The notes under the pieces were generated by a model, which saw nothing but the letters and a program-made list of their open reading frames with translations, did no database searches and was not told the DNA's origin. From Syntrophomonadaceae bacterium (GTDB lineage: Bacteria; Bacillota_D; Dethiobacteria; DTU022), in contig PWUG01000387.1 of assembly GCA_003562605.1 (NCBI GenBank), forward strand, positions 1 to 6,403: DNA of 6,403 nucleotides, in the 5' to 3' direction. A program made the position numbers and the translations under genes. Positions 1 through 5,717 of this stretch are shown here, in pieces (the stretch's first letter is position 1; each line of letters begins with the position of its first letter).

Positions 1-2
1 AC

Positions 3-359
3 AGCGACACGACTGTGGACTTTACTCTAGCAGAGATTACTGAAGCAACGACTGTAAGTGTGGTTTCTATTGACTATGCTACTAGAGGCGGACCGAATAA
101 TGATAGGCATCTGGATATTACTGTAGCGTTAGAGGATGACCTAGGTGATCCTGTAGCTGATGCCTCTGTTTCTGCTACCCTGCACCGTGACGATGGAAGC
201 TCCTGGGACTTCCATGGAACAACCGGCTCCGATGGCACCATTACCTTCAGCCTCAACAACCACGGCTCCGGTTGCTATGAGACGAAAGTAACAGCTGTTG
301 AGGCCGAAGGGTTAGAGTGGGACGGAGTAACACCGGAGAATGGATATTGCAAAGAGTGA
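3..359 (+). CDS. C-terminal Ig-like domain of a secreted multidomain protein (5' truncated)
   Basis: The reading frame is open to the left edge, so this is the last 118 residues of a longer protein; the GTG at 15 is internal rather than a start. The first residues (SDTTVDFTLAEI) resemble the last strand of a carboxypeptidase-regulatory-like beta-sandwich. They are followed by one complete Ig-like module of roughly 90 residues, with the pattern VALEDDLGDPVADASVSATL, then GTTGSDGTITFSL, and finally LEWDGVTPENGYCKE. The alternating hydrophobic strands, the 'DDLGDPV.DA.V' turn and the 'GSDGT.TFSL' strand are typical of bacterial Ig-like domains at the C-termini of exported proteins. From memory, such modules often end subtilisin-like (S8) proteases, but no catalytic part is visible, so the enzyme activity is unknown. 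Two cysteines (in SGCYE and GYCKE) could form a disulfide. No sorting signal or membrane anchor follows, so the protein is probably released or held by other domains. Confidence 0.8.
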   Translation, partial: SDTTVDFTLAEITEATTVSVVSIDYATRGGPNNDRHLDITVALEDDLGDPVADASVSATLHRDDGSSWDFHGTTGSDGTITFSLNNHGSGCYETKVTAVEAEGLEWDGVTPENGYCKE

Positions 360-382
360 TAAAGCTTTTTCCCCAAGCTTTA
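360..382 (+). other. Stem-loop directly after the Ig-like gene
   Basis: TAAAGCTT (360-367) and AAGCTTTA (375-382) form an 8-bp perfect stem with a 7-base loop, starting one base after the stop codon. No T-run follows, so it is not a standard intrinsic terminator. It may protect the 3' end of the mRNA or be chance. Confidence 0.3.
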
Positions 383-404
383 AGGAAATGCCTGGATTGG
401 TAAC

Positions 405-456
405 TAAAAAAATAAATGGATTCGGGAGGCCGGGTTTACCTCGGCTTCCCGGTCCA
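405..456 (-). terminator. Strong hairpin with T-run on the minus strand (possibly bidirectional terminator)
   Basis: A long imperfect stem runs from 417 to 456: TGGA (417-420) pairs with TCCA (453-456), then CGGGAGGCCG (423-432) pairs with CGGCTTCCCG (442-451) with one G-T pair, closed by GG-TTTA-CC. Read on the minus strand, the stem is followed directly by TTTATTTTTTT (416 down to 406), the layout of an intrinsic terminator. On the plus strand an A-tract precedes the stem but no T-run follows. It lies about 60 bases after the stop of the Ig-like gene and could serve that gene as the weak side of a bidirectional terminator. No convincing minus-strand gene feeds into it. Confidence 0.5.
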
Positions 457-771
457 TCACAAGATGGAGACTACAACGCTAAAAACTCGTCTTTACATCG
501 AACTACTTACCTTTATGATCAGAGGTATTGTCTTCGGAAAAATGCGCATTAGGAGGCGATATTTTAGAAAGAAAATATTTTCGAATCGGCAGCTAAAAAG
601 TGCAGAGCAAGAAGGGCATGAAATGAGAGTTTTGTGGTTTGAAAATCTAAGCTCGTTTCCCGTCCACAAATGGTTTGCTTTTTCCCGCAAATCACTGTGC
701 AAATTGTTGAAATATTTTCACATCGAGCAGGATTTTCTTAACACCTTGTAGAAGGGCATCATTCCTTCAAA
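457..771. other. Gene-poor stretch with no recognisable product
   Basis: Nothing here can be called a gene with confidence. A plus-strand frame stays open from about 416 to 751. Its possible starts (416, 464) lack an SD, it runs through the hairpin at 417-456, and its basic, aromatic-rich translation resembles no family I know. Several inverted repeats are visible: TTTGTGG (631-637) with CCACAAA (664-670), TTTGC (674-678) with GCAAA (687-691), TGAAA (708-712) with TTTCA (716-720), and GAAGG (751-755) with CCTTC (764-768). They could belong to an untranslated leader or a decayed gene. Confidence 0.4.
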
Positions 772-797
772 AAAGGAGGTGATGTCTTATGGGTTAG
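772..797 (+). promoter_or_regulatory. Orphan perfect Shine-Dalgarno followed by a two-codon ORF
   Basis: AAAGGAGGTGAT (772-783) is complementary over 12 bases to the 3' end of 16S rRNA. The ATG at 789 sits 9 bases after AGGAGG, a good spacing, but is followed by GGT and then TAG, giving only Met-Gly. A second ATG at 782 opens a 16-codon frame (MSYGLAHIVINKERET) but overlaps the SD and is unlikely to be used. CCTT (764-767) can pair with AAGG of the SD or, as CCTTC, with GAAGG (751-755), so the SD could be masked or exposed. It may be a ribosome-loading or leader site, or the relic of a lost small gene. Confidence 0.4.
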
Positions 798-866
798 CAC
801 ATATTGTCATTAATAAAGAAAGGGAAACGTAAGTAAGTGGATTAATAAAAAAAAGGAGGAGCAAAG

Positions 867-998
867 ATAAATAAAAAGGCGTTGGTTAGTGCTACAATTC
901 TTCTGGTTATTCTCATGTTGGCTGCACATCTGGGTGCAGCTCCTCAGCAACACAATGATGGGACCCCTGACCCCTGGGGAAACCGAGGGAGGGCGTAG
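867..998 (+). CDS. Putative 43-residue secreted peptide precursor with ATA in the start position
   Basis: The frame 867-998 encodes 43 residues ending in TAG. AGGAGG (854-859) lies 7 bases before codon 867, ideal spacing, but that codon is ATA rather than ATG, GTG or TTG. The N-terminus is basic (NKK after the first residue), followed by an unbroken hydrophobic core of about 18 residues (from ALVSATILLV to LGAA) and then a polar tail APQQHNDGTPDPWGNRGRA. That is the plan of a Sec signal peptide with a short exported remainder, a plausible cut lying near LGA-APQQ. The only in-frame alternatives, TTG at 882 and ATG at 915, are too far from the SD and remove part or all of the signal. Length and layout recall export-type signalling peptide precursors (Phr/AimP-like), and the tail ends in an RG-containing hexapeptide, but no TPR-type receptor is in view, so this role is speculation. 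It may instead be a leader peptide for the transporter operon, or a peptide gene inactivated by ATG-to-ATA mutation. Confidence 0.45.
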   Translation: MNKKALVSATILLVILMLAAHLGAAPQQHNDGTPDPWGNRGRA

Positions 999-1145
999 CC
1001 CAAGTGAGGTTTTCCCAGGGGGCCTTCAACATTATTTGAGGCTAGATTTACCATGCTGTTTTAAGGGGGTGGGAAAAATTGCGTAATATTCTAGGGGCAG
1101 GAACCCCTACACAAACTTTTCCCATATATAAAAAAGATAGGGAGG
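971..1145 (+). promoter_or_regulatory. Structured mRNA leader upstream of the TAXI-TRAP operon
   Basis: Three consecutive hairpins are visible. The first pairs CCCCTGGGGAAACC (971-984) with GGTTTTCCCAGGGG (1008-1021): 14 bp with one G-T pair, enclosing a small GGGC/GCCC stem (991-1001). The second abuts it: GCCT.CAA (1022-1029) with TTGAGGC (1036-1042). The third pairs TGGGAAAA (1070-1077) with TTTTCCCA (1117-1124) and encloses TAGGGG/CCCCTA (1092-1109). Arm 1010-1017 can alternatively pair with 1070-1077 (8 bp), and arm 1118-1123 with GGGAGG (1140-1145), which holds the SD of the next gene. The first arm lies inside the small peptide ORF and the stop codon is in its loop. This suggests translational attenuation. 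No T-run follows any hairpin, so transcription termination is not indicated. I recognise no known riboswitch class. Confidence 0.4.
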
Positions 1146-1152
1146 TAGTGAT

Positions 1153-2253
1153 ATGAAAAACCTTAGATTGCTGATGGTGTTGTTTATGGTGTTGTTTTTA
1201 GTAACTGTTCTTATAGCTGGCTGTACACCTGAAGAAGATCCAACAGCAGACCCAGTTAACGATATTGAGACGGATGAACCTGAAGATGTAGAAATTGCTC
1301 CTGGAGTTCAAGAAATAAGATGGGGAACATCAGCTGTGGGATCTGCAGGCCACGGAGCGCTTGTTTCCTTAATGACCTTATTAAACAGAGAAATGTCCGA
1401 TTATCACATAACAGTCCTTCCCACACCCGGAGCTGTATTTACCGTTAAAAGTTTTGCCCAGGACGAAATGGATGGTTATTACGGTGCAGACATTGCTTTT
1501 TATGAATATGCCCGCGATATTGAACGTTTCGAGGGTTTCCAAGCAGACGTCGTCAGAGAACCGGTACAAACTTTCTGGGCTTATCCCATGGAAGTTGGGC
1601 TGGCGGTTCGTGCCACAGATAGTGACAAGTATAACGAGTGGAGAGACCTGGCTGGCGAAAATGTATTTACGGGGCCGGCTCCCTGGGATGTGCGAATGAA
1701 TTTGGAAAGGGCCATGGCCATTCTGGAAGTAAACCATAACTATACTGAACAAGACCTGGGAATGGTAAGCAGCGCCCTTGATGCGGGGCATATTGAAGCA
1801 TTTATCGTTTACACGGCAGCTGAAGCTTCTGTGGCACCCTGGATTATTGAGGTTGAACTGGCCACAGATATTGCTGTCCTTAATCCAAGCCCTGAAGAGA
1901 TGCAAATGATAAAAGATGGCGGCATGGATGTGGTTGAAGTTGACCCTGACGTTTTTGAAACAGATGTGCATGTTAATTCTGTCAGCCTCGTACCCTTTAT
2001 TTACGGCTTTCATGTCGGCCTTGACGTTCCCGAAGATGATGTCTATAAGATGCTGACCATCATTGAAGAATTCTCGGAGGAACTGATGATGACAGATCGT
2101 TCTTATGCTGTCCTGCATGATGATATGGTAGAAATGCAGCGCAGGGGCGTTGCTTCTGCCATCAATGATGTAAAAGTACATCCCGGCCTGGCAAGATTCC
2201 TGCAAGAACGGGGTGTCTGGGAAGATGCCTGGGATGACAGGATAGCCCAATAA
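1153..2253 (+). CDS. TAXI-family TRAP transporter solute-binding lipoprotein
   Basis: This 366-residue protein is the extracytoplasmic receptor of the TRAP transporter encoded next door. Residues 4-22 form a hydrophobic signal segment ending in the lipobox I21-A22-G23-C24, so the mature protein should be lipid-anchored at Cys24 on the outer face of the membrane. An acidic, Pro/Asp/Glu-rich linker follows (about 25-52), then the binding domain. This opens with a TAXI-like first strand and helix (IRWGTSAVGSAGHGALVSLM) and continues with a 'LPTPGAVFTVKSFAQDEMDG' segment in place of the usual TAXI region that chooses the ligand. Later parts typical of these two-lobe receptors include WRDLAGENVFTGPAP, the dimension-setting helix of LERAMAIL, and SALDAGHIEAFIVY. 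The length fits the family. The start is fixed by GGAGG (1141-1145), 7 bases upstream. It is first in an operon with the permease. The ligand cannot be read from sequence; characterised TAXI systems take small organic acids or amino acids. The N-terminal binding region looks divergent, so the family call is firm but substrate transfer would be unsafe. Confidence 0.85.
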   Translation: MKNLRLLMVLFMVLFLVTVLIAGCTPEEDPTADPVNDIETDEPEDVEIAPGVQEIRWGTSAVGSAGHGALVSLMTLLNREMSDYHITVLPTPGAVFTVKSFAQDEMDGYYGADIAFYEYARDIERFEGFQADVVREPVQTFWAYPMEVGLAVRATDSDKYNEWRDLAGENVFTGPAPWDVRMNLERAMAILEVNHNYTEQDLGMVSSALDAGHIEAFIVYTAAEASVAPWIIEVELATDIAVLNPSPEEMQMIKDGGMDVVEVDPDVFETDVHVNSVSLVPFIYGFHVGLDVPEDDVYKMLTIIEEFSEELMMTDRSYAVLHDDMVEMQRRGVASAINDVKVHPGLARFLQERGVWEDAWDDRIAQ

Positions 2254-2283
2254 TCACTCACTTTTTAAAATAAGGTAAGGCAA

Positions 2284-2326
2284 AGGCAGATCAGGGGGCC
2301 AGGGTAATTCCTGGTCCCATTTGCCT
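2284..2326 (+). other. Intra-operon hairpin between binding protein and permease genes
   Basis: GGGGCCAGG (2295-2303) pairs with CCTGGTCCC (2310-2318), 9 bp with one G-T pair and loop GTAATT. It is extended by AGGCA (2284-2288) with TGCCT (2322-2326) across a small internal loop. No T-run follows. In binding-protein transporters such spacers often stabilise the upstream mRNA, giving more receptor than permease; that role here is inferred. Confidence 0.5.
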
Positions 2327-2390
2327 GTCTCACACTATCTTCCGGCTTACTCAAAACAGCATACTCGAAGGGCGGTGCAAGCAGGAGCAA

Positions 2391-4424
2391 ATGGCTAATA
2401 AAAATAAGCTGGAAAAGAAAGAACTTGATTTTAGCAAAAAGTCTAAAACAGATGTGAATATATCAGGCTGGGTTAACGTTCTTTATTTTCTTTTTTCTGC
2501 TTTTTTCTTTCTTTTTTTATTTAGATATTACCTTACTGGAACCGGAGGCCCAACCCTGCTAGCAGTGACCATGGTGCCGACAGCCTTTGCTATAATCATT
2601 CTCAACCTGCTCCGGAAAAACCAGTTATACCCAAAGCTAGGTGTCAACGCAAATTACATCATAGCAGCATTATATATAATTCTCGCTATAGTTGTTGCAA
2701 TTTATCTCCGGGTGGAATTTGAAGGCGTACGATATGCCAGGTTGGGGAACTGGAACACAACAGATGTAATGATAGGCAGCATCATGATTGTATTCGTAAT
2801 GGAATATGCCCGTAAAAGAAGTATGCCAATTTTTATTTTAAATCTATTTCTAATCTTTTACAGTGTTTACGGGTGGATATTCCCGGGAATGTTCAGTCAT
2901 CCTGGCTTGAGCTGGTACAGGGTGCTTACTTCTATGGGAGTTGAAATTGCTACAGGGGTTTTTTCTCGACTGCCTCAACTAGGGCTAACACTAATCGGTT
3001 CTTTCTTAATGGTGCTGAGCGTGCTTATGGGGTTCGGCTGTATTGATTCTATACTTAAGTTTGCCTCAAAACTTGCCACTAAATCCGCCCATGCTCTTCC
3101 CCAGGCTGCCGTCATGGGGTCTTTTGCCGTAGGCACCGTCAGCGGCAGTGGCGCTGCCAATGCGGCAACAACGGGTTCTGCCACAATCCCGGCCATGATA
3201 CAGGCAGGTTTTCCCAGGGTTAGGGCCGCAGCAATAGAAACTGCTTCCTCCCTGGGCAGTCAGCTAATGCCCCCTATAATGGGGATAACAGCCTTTTTAA
3301 TGGTGGAGTTTATGGGAGTAAGCTATTTTGAGGTTATAGCCAGGGGTTTTGCCCCGGCCCTAATTTATTTTTTCGGGGTAAGTATCTCCGTTTTTCTGCT
3401 GGCTTCCAGGTACAAAACCGGCATGGCCGACCTTAAAGCGCCTCAAACCGGATTAATGGATCTGGTAAATATATTTGTCTACCTTGCAGTAGTGGGGTTA
3501 TTGGTCTATTTTATGGGTGTACTGAGAATTGCTCCCCTGGTTGCCGCCGTCAGGGTTTTCATGGGCATCTCGGCTTTTCTTTTTTTAGCCTACGTGATTA
3601 ATATGGTCAAAATAGGCTCGTTCAACTTTAAGGCATTGTTCCGTCCCATTCTTAAGATTATAGACACTTTCGGGGAAATGGCCTCTGATCTGGTCCTTTT
3701 GTTGTCCCTGCTTGGTATACTTAGCGGTGCATTTGTCATAACGGGCATTCCCACCAAGGTGGGCCTTCTCATGATGGATGCTGCAGCCTTCCACATAATA
3801 GCCATAATCCTGGTGGCCTTTATCTTTGGCTATCTTATCGGTATGGGACTGCCCGCTGCACCCACCTACATTGTCCTAGTCCTGGCTATAGCACCTCCTA
3901 TGGTCAGAATAGGCGTTGACCTCTGGGTTGTTCACTTTTTCGCTTTCTTTGTAGCAGTTTTCGGCGAGCTGTCACCTCCAACTTCAGTTACGGCAGCGGT
4001 AACTTCAAAGATTGCAGGTGCAAATTACACCATGACCATTTTGAGAGCCCTTGAATTATGTATCCCCCTCATGATCCTGATGTTTGCTGTTTTTTCCCGG
4101 CCCGGGTTGGTAGTTCAACCAGGAGTTGCCCAAATAATGCCCGCCTCCCAGGTATTTATTGGTACTGTCGGTATTATCTTCAGCATTCACGGGAAATACA
4201 GCAAGAAATGGCTGAACGAGTTTTCATTAAAAGCCCTGCTGATAGTTCTATCCTTAATTATTATCTTCCACCCCAACGTCCAGCTTGCCACCATAGCAAT
4301 GATACCCAGCATTATCCTGATAGTATATGGTGTGATCCTGGCAAGGAAAGGTGATATGGAAATAATTGAACAAGCAGTAGCCAGGGCTCAAGCTCACAGT
4401 AAAGATGCCAGTGAAAAGGGGTAA
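2391..4424 (+). CDS. TRAP transporter fused permease (4TM/12TM, TAXI type)
   Basis: This 677-residue protein is the membrane part of the TRAP system: the small (DctQ-like) and large (DctM-like) subunits in one chain, as is usual for TAXI systems. A charged cytoplasmic stretch (about 1-24) precedes the small-subunit helices, the first starting at GWVNVLYFLFSAFFF. The large-subunit region carries its hallmark motifs: SGSGAANAATTGSATIP (251-267), followed by IETASSLGSQLMPPIMG, then GMGLPAAPT (484-492) and FGELSPPTS (524-532). These form the two inverted re-entrant hairpins and clamps that bind the coupling ion and substrate. The tail after the last helix is basic and charged (ARAQAHSKDASEKG). 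The length matches the fused family, and no frameshift or lost motif is seen. The start ATG has AGGAG (2383-2387) only 3 bases upstream, closer than normal, and no better in-frame start exists; translation may therefore be moderate. It should import the ligand delivered by the upstream lipoprotein using an ion gradient, probably sodium as in studied TRAP permeases. Confidence 0.93.
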   Translation: MANKNKLEKKELDFSKKSKTDVNISGWVNVLYFLFSAFFFLFLFRYYLTGTGGPTLLAVTMVPTAFAIIILNLLRKNQLYPKLGVNANYIIAALYIILAIVVAIYLRVEFEGVRYARLGNWNTTDVMIGSIMIVFVMEYARKRSMPIFILNLFLIFYSVYGWIFPGMFSHPGLSWYRVLTSMGVEIATGVFSRLPQLGLTLIGSFLMVLSVLMGFGCIDSILKFASKLATKSAHALPQAAVMGSFAVGTVSGSGAANAATTGSATIPAMIQAGFPRVRAAAIETASSLGSQLMPPIMGITAFLMVEFMGVSYFEVIARGFAPALIYFFGVSISVFLLASRYKTGMADLKAPQTGLMDLVNIFVYLAVVGLLVYFMGVLRIAPLVAAVRVFMGISAFLFLAYVINMVKIGSFNFKALFRPILKIIDTFGEMASDLVLLLSLLGILSGAFVITGIPTKVGLLMMDAAAFHIIAIILVAFIFGYLIGMGLPAAPTYIVLVLAIAPPMVRIGVDLWVVHFFAFFVAVFGELSPPTSVTAAVTSKIAGANYTMTILRALELCIPLMILMFAVFSRPGLVVQPGVAQIMPASQVFIGTVGIIFSIHGKYSKKWLNEFSLKALLIVLSLIIIFHPNVQLATIAMIPSIILIVYGVILARKGDMEIIEQAVARAQAHSKDASEKG

Positions 4425-4443
4425 CAGAATAGGACCAAGAACT

Positions 4444-4484
4444 GCTCTAAACCCAGTAAACATCAGGGTTTAGGGTTATTTTTG
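4444..4484 (+). terminator. Intrinsic terminator of the TRAP operon
   Basis: CTAAACCC (4447-4454) pairs perfectly with GGGTTTAG (4466-4473), extended by T-G, C-G and G-T pairs (4444-4446 with 4474-4476), loop of 11 bases. The run TTATTTTT (4476-4483) follows directly. It starts 20 bases after the permease stop codon, so the transporter transcript probably ends here. Confidence 0.85.
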
Positions 4485-4494
4485 TGTTCAAAAG

Positions 4495-4529
4495 GAAAAG
4501 GTAGTTTTTTGTGCCAAAAAACTTTTTCT
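4495..4529. terminator. Second A/T-rich hairpin, possibly bidirectional terminator
   Basis: AGTTTTTT (4503-4510) pairs with AAAAAACT (4516-4523), loop GTGCC; beyond a GGT bulge, GAAAA (4495-4499) pairs with TTTTC (4524-4528). T-rich sequence flanks it on both strands. It follows the first terminator by about 10 bases and may act as a backup, though the stem is A/T-rich and weak. Confidence 0.45.
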
Positions 4530-4576
4530 GAAAATATTTCTCTGGGTTTCAAGTTTCTAGTATTAATTATTGCATG

Positions 4577-4585
4577 TGGTAATAT
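4577..4585 (+). promoter_or_regulatory. Candidate extended -10 promoter for the EamA exporter
   Basis: TGGTAATAT (4577-4585) fits an extended -10 element (TG, one base, then a TATAAT-like hexamer). No good -35 box lies 16-18 bases upstream. The position, after two terminators and about 50 bases before the exporter start, suits a promoter. Weak call on its own. Confidence 0.3.
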
Positions 4586-4601
4586 TTAGGTTGTTGAAGG
4601 T

Positions 4602-4622
4602 GGGATACAAGGGATACAAGGG
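4602..4622 (+). repeat. Tandem 9-bp repeat running into the SD of the exporter gene
   Basis: GGGATACAA occurs twice head to tail (4602-4610, 4611-4619) and a third GGG (4620-4622) begins the SD GGGAGG of the next gene. Such a repeat could arise by slippage and change the spacing between promoter and ribosome binding site, or be a regulator-binding direct repeat. Confidence 0.6.
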
Positions 4623-4636
4623 AGGTCAATTTTCAT

Positions 4637-5557
4637 ATGGGTGGAATCTTTGCATTATTAGCGGCTCTTGGATTTACGTTTGATAATATTTTAATTCGCA
4701 GAGGACTAATGGAGGAAAGTCCTGGCAATGTATGGGATATACGTTTAGTGAGTAATTTGACATCCGTGGGTATTTTTTTTATGTGGGTTTCTATAGCAAT
4801 ATTTTTTAGTAATAATTTTATACAAGAGTTTAGGTATATTTCTTTTACAGCCGTATTAGTACTTATGCTATCTGGGGTACTAGGTCCATTAATTGGTGCA
4901 CTACTTATGGCTACGGCTATTGGTCAGATTGGACCATCTCATGCTTCAGCTCTATGGGGAGGATCAAACCCACTTTTTGCTGCTTTGCTTGCATTTGTAT
5001 TTCTTGGCGAACTGCCCAACTTGATTGGAATGTTTTCTGTATTAATAATTGCAGGTGGAATAATAGTTATTGGTTATCATGGTCATGCAGGCACTGTTAT
5101 GCTGTTAAAAAAAACAAAACTTGCAGGAGGTGTTATTGCTTTATTATCTGGACTATGTTTTGCTTTTTCTCATGTTGGCAGAGGGGTAGCACTAAATCTC
5201 GGAGCAACGCCAAATACAGCTTTTTTCATTTTTCATACCACAGCTTTAATCATTACTACAATTGTTTGTTTTAAAAAATCGAGAAGCCTTAAGTATATTA
5301 AACACATTAGTCGAAAAAGCCTTTATTGTTATGCAGGTTCAGGTATTGGTGTTTTTGTAGGGAGTTATGGTATACTAATTGCCTTCACTTTGATACCAGT
5401 ATGGCAGGCGGTTGCTATTAGGAATATTCAGCCGGTTTTAGTAATATATTTTTCGTGGGTATTTTTAAAAAAGGTGGATAATATTAATTTACGTTTAGTA
5501 CTGGGTGCTGTTTTAGTAACAATAGGGGTAGTAATTTTGAACGTATATCCGAGTTAG
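4637..5557 (+). CDS. EamA/DMT-family membrane transporter
   Basis: This 306-residue protein has about ten hydrophobic helices and the internal duplication of the drug/metabolite transporter superfamily (two EamA domains). The first half starts at the very N-terminus (GGIFALLAALGFTFDNILIR) and ends with the family signature GPSHASALWGGSNPLFAALL (from residue 99), then a short FLGE turn and another helix. The second half begins near KLAGGVIALLSGLCFAFSHV and closes with the equivalent IPVWQAVAIRNIQPVLVIY (from residue 253), the FLKK turn and the last helix. Length and layout are normal for the family, whose members export amino acids, metabolites or drugs; the substrate cannot be predicted. GGAGG (4621-4625) lies 11 bases before the ATG, slightly long. 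Two terminators separate it from the TRAP operon, so it is likely its own unit. It is clearly richer in A and T and in T-ending codons than the permease gene upstream, which suggests a different history, possibly recent acquisition next to an IS remnant. Confidence 0.88.
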   Translation: MGGIFALLAALGFTFDNILIRRGLMEESPGNVWDIRLVSNLTSVGIFFMWVSIAIFFSNNFIQEFRYISFTAVLVLMLSGVLGPLIGALLMATAIGQIGPSHASALWGGSNPLFAALLAFVFLGELPNLIGMFSVLIIAGGIIVIGYHGHAGTVMLLKKTKLAGGVIALLSGLCFAFSHVGRGVALNLGATPNTAFFIFHTTALIITTIVCFKKSRSLKYIKHISRKSLYCYAGSGIGVFVGSYGILIAFTLIPVWQAVAIRNIQPVLVIYFSWVFLKKVDNINLRLVLGAVLVTIGVVILNVYPS

Positions 5558-5717
5558 GCGTATAATATTTCCAAACCCTTGGTTGGTGAAACATGTGGGT
5601 ATACTTTTTTCTGACTTAATCAGTTTGGCTAACACGGGCACCCTCCCCGTGTAAAGAGTCTTCGATAAACAGCTGCTCTCAGTTGTTAGCTGTTTTAGCT
5701 GCTTTGGATGCTTATAA
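5558..5717. other. Spacer between exporter and IS remnant, with inverted repeats
   Basis: No gene is supported. CCAAACC (5572-5578) and GGTTGG (5582-5587) form a short bulged stem after the exporter stop, with a T-run only about 16 bases further on (5605-5610), so at best a poor terminator. ACACGGG (5632-5638) pairs with CCCGTGT (5646-5652), 7 bp perfect. AAACAGCT (5667-5674) pairs with AGCTGTTT (5688-5695), 8 bp, followed by one more T and then AGC. Part of this stretch is probably the non-coding 3' end of the insertion sequence. I could not identify its terminal repeat. Confidence 0.4.

Noticed and set aside
493..702. Minus-strand 69-codon ORF as the gene served by the terminator at 405-456
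   Set aside because: It needs a TTG start with no SD before it, and its composition is not protein-like apart from one CxxC.
416..751. 111-codon plus-strand ORF as a real gene
   Set aside because: No SD at its possible starts, it runs through a strong hairpin at its 5' end, and the translation shows no recognisable domain.
889..1086. 65-codon ORF overlapping the peptide frame
   Set aside because: No SD and low-quality translation; the neighbouring frame 867-998 has the SD and the signal-peptide pattern.
1381..2250. Long minus-strand ORF (289 codons) opposite the TAXI gene
   Set aside because: Shadow of the real gene; the plus strand has a signal peptide, lipobox, SD and family motifs.
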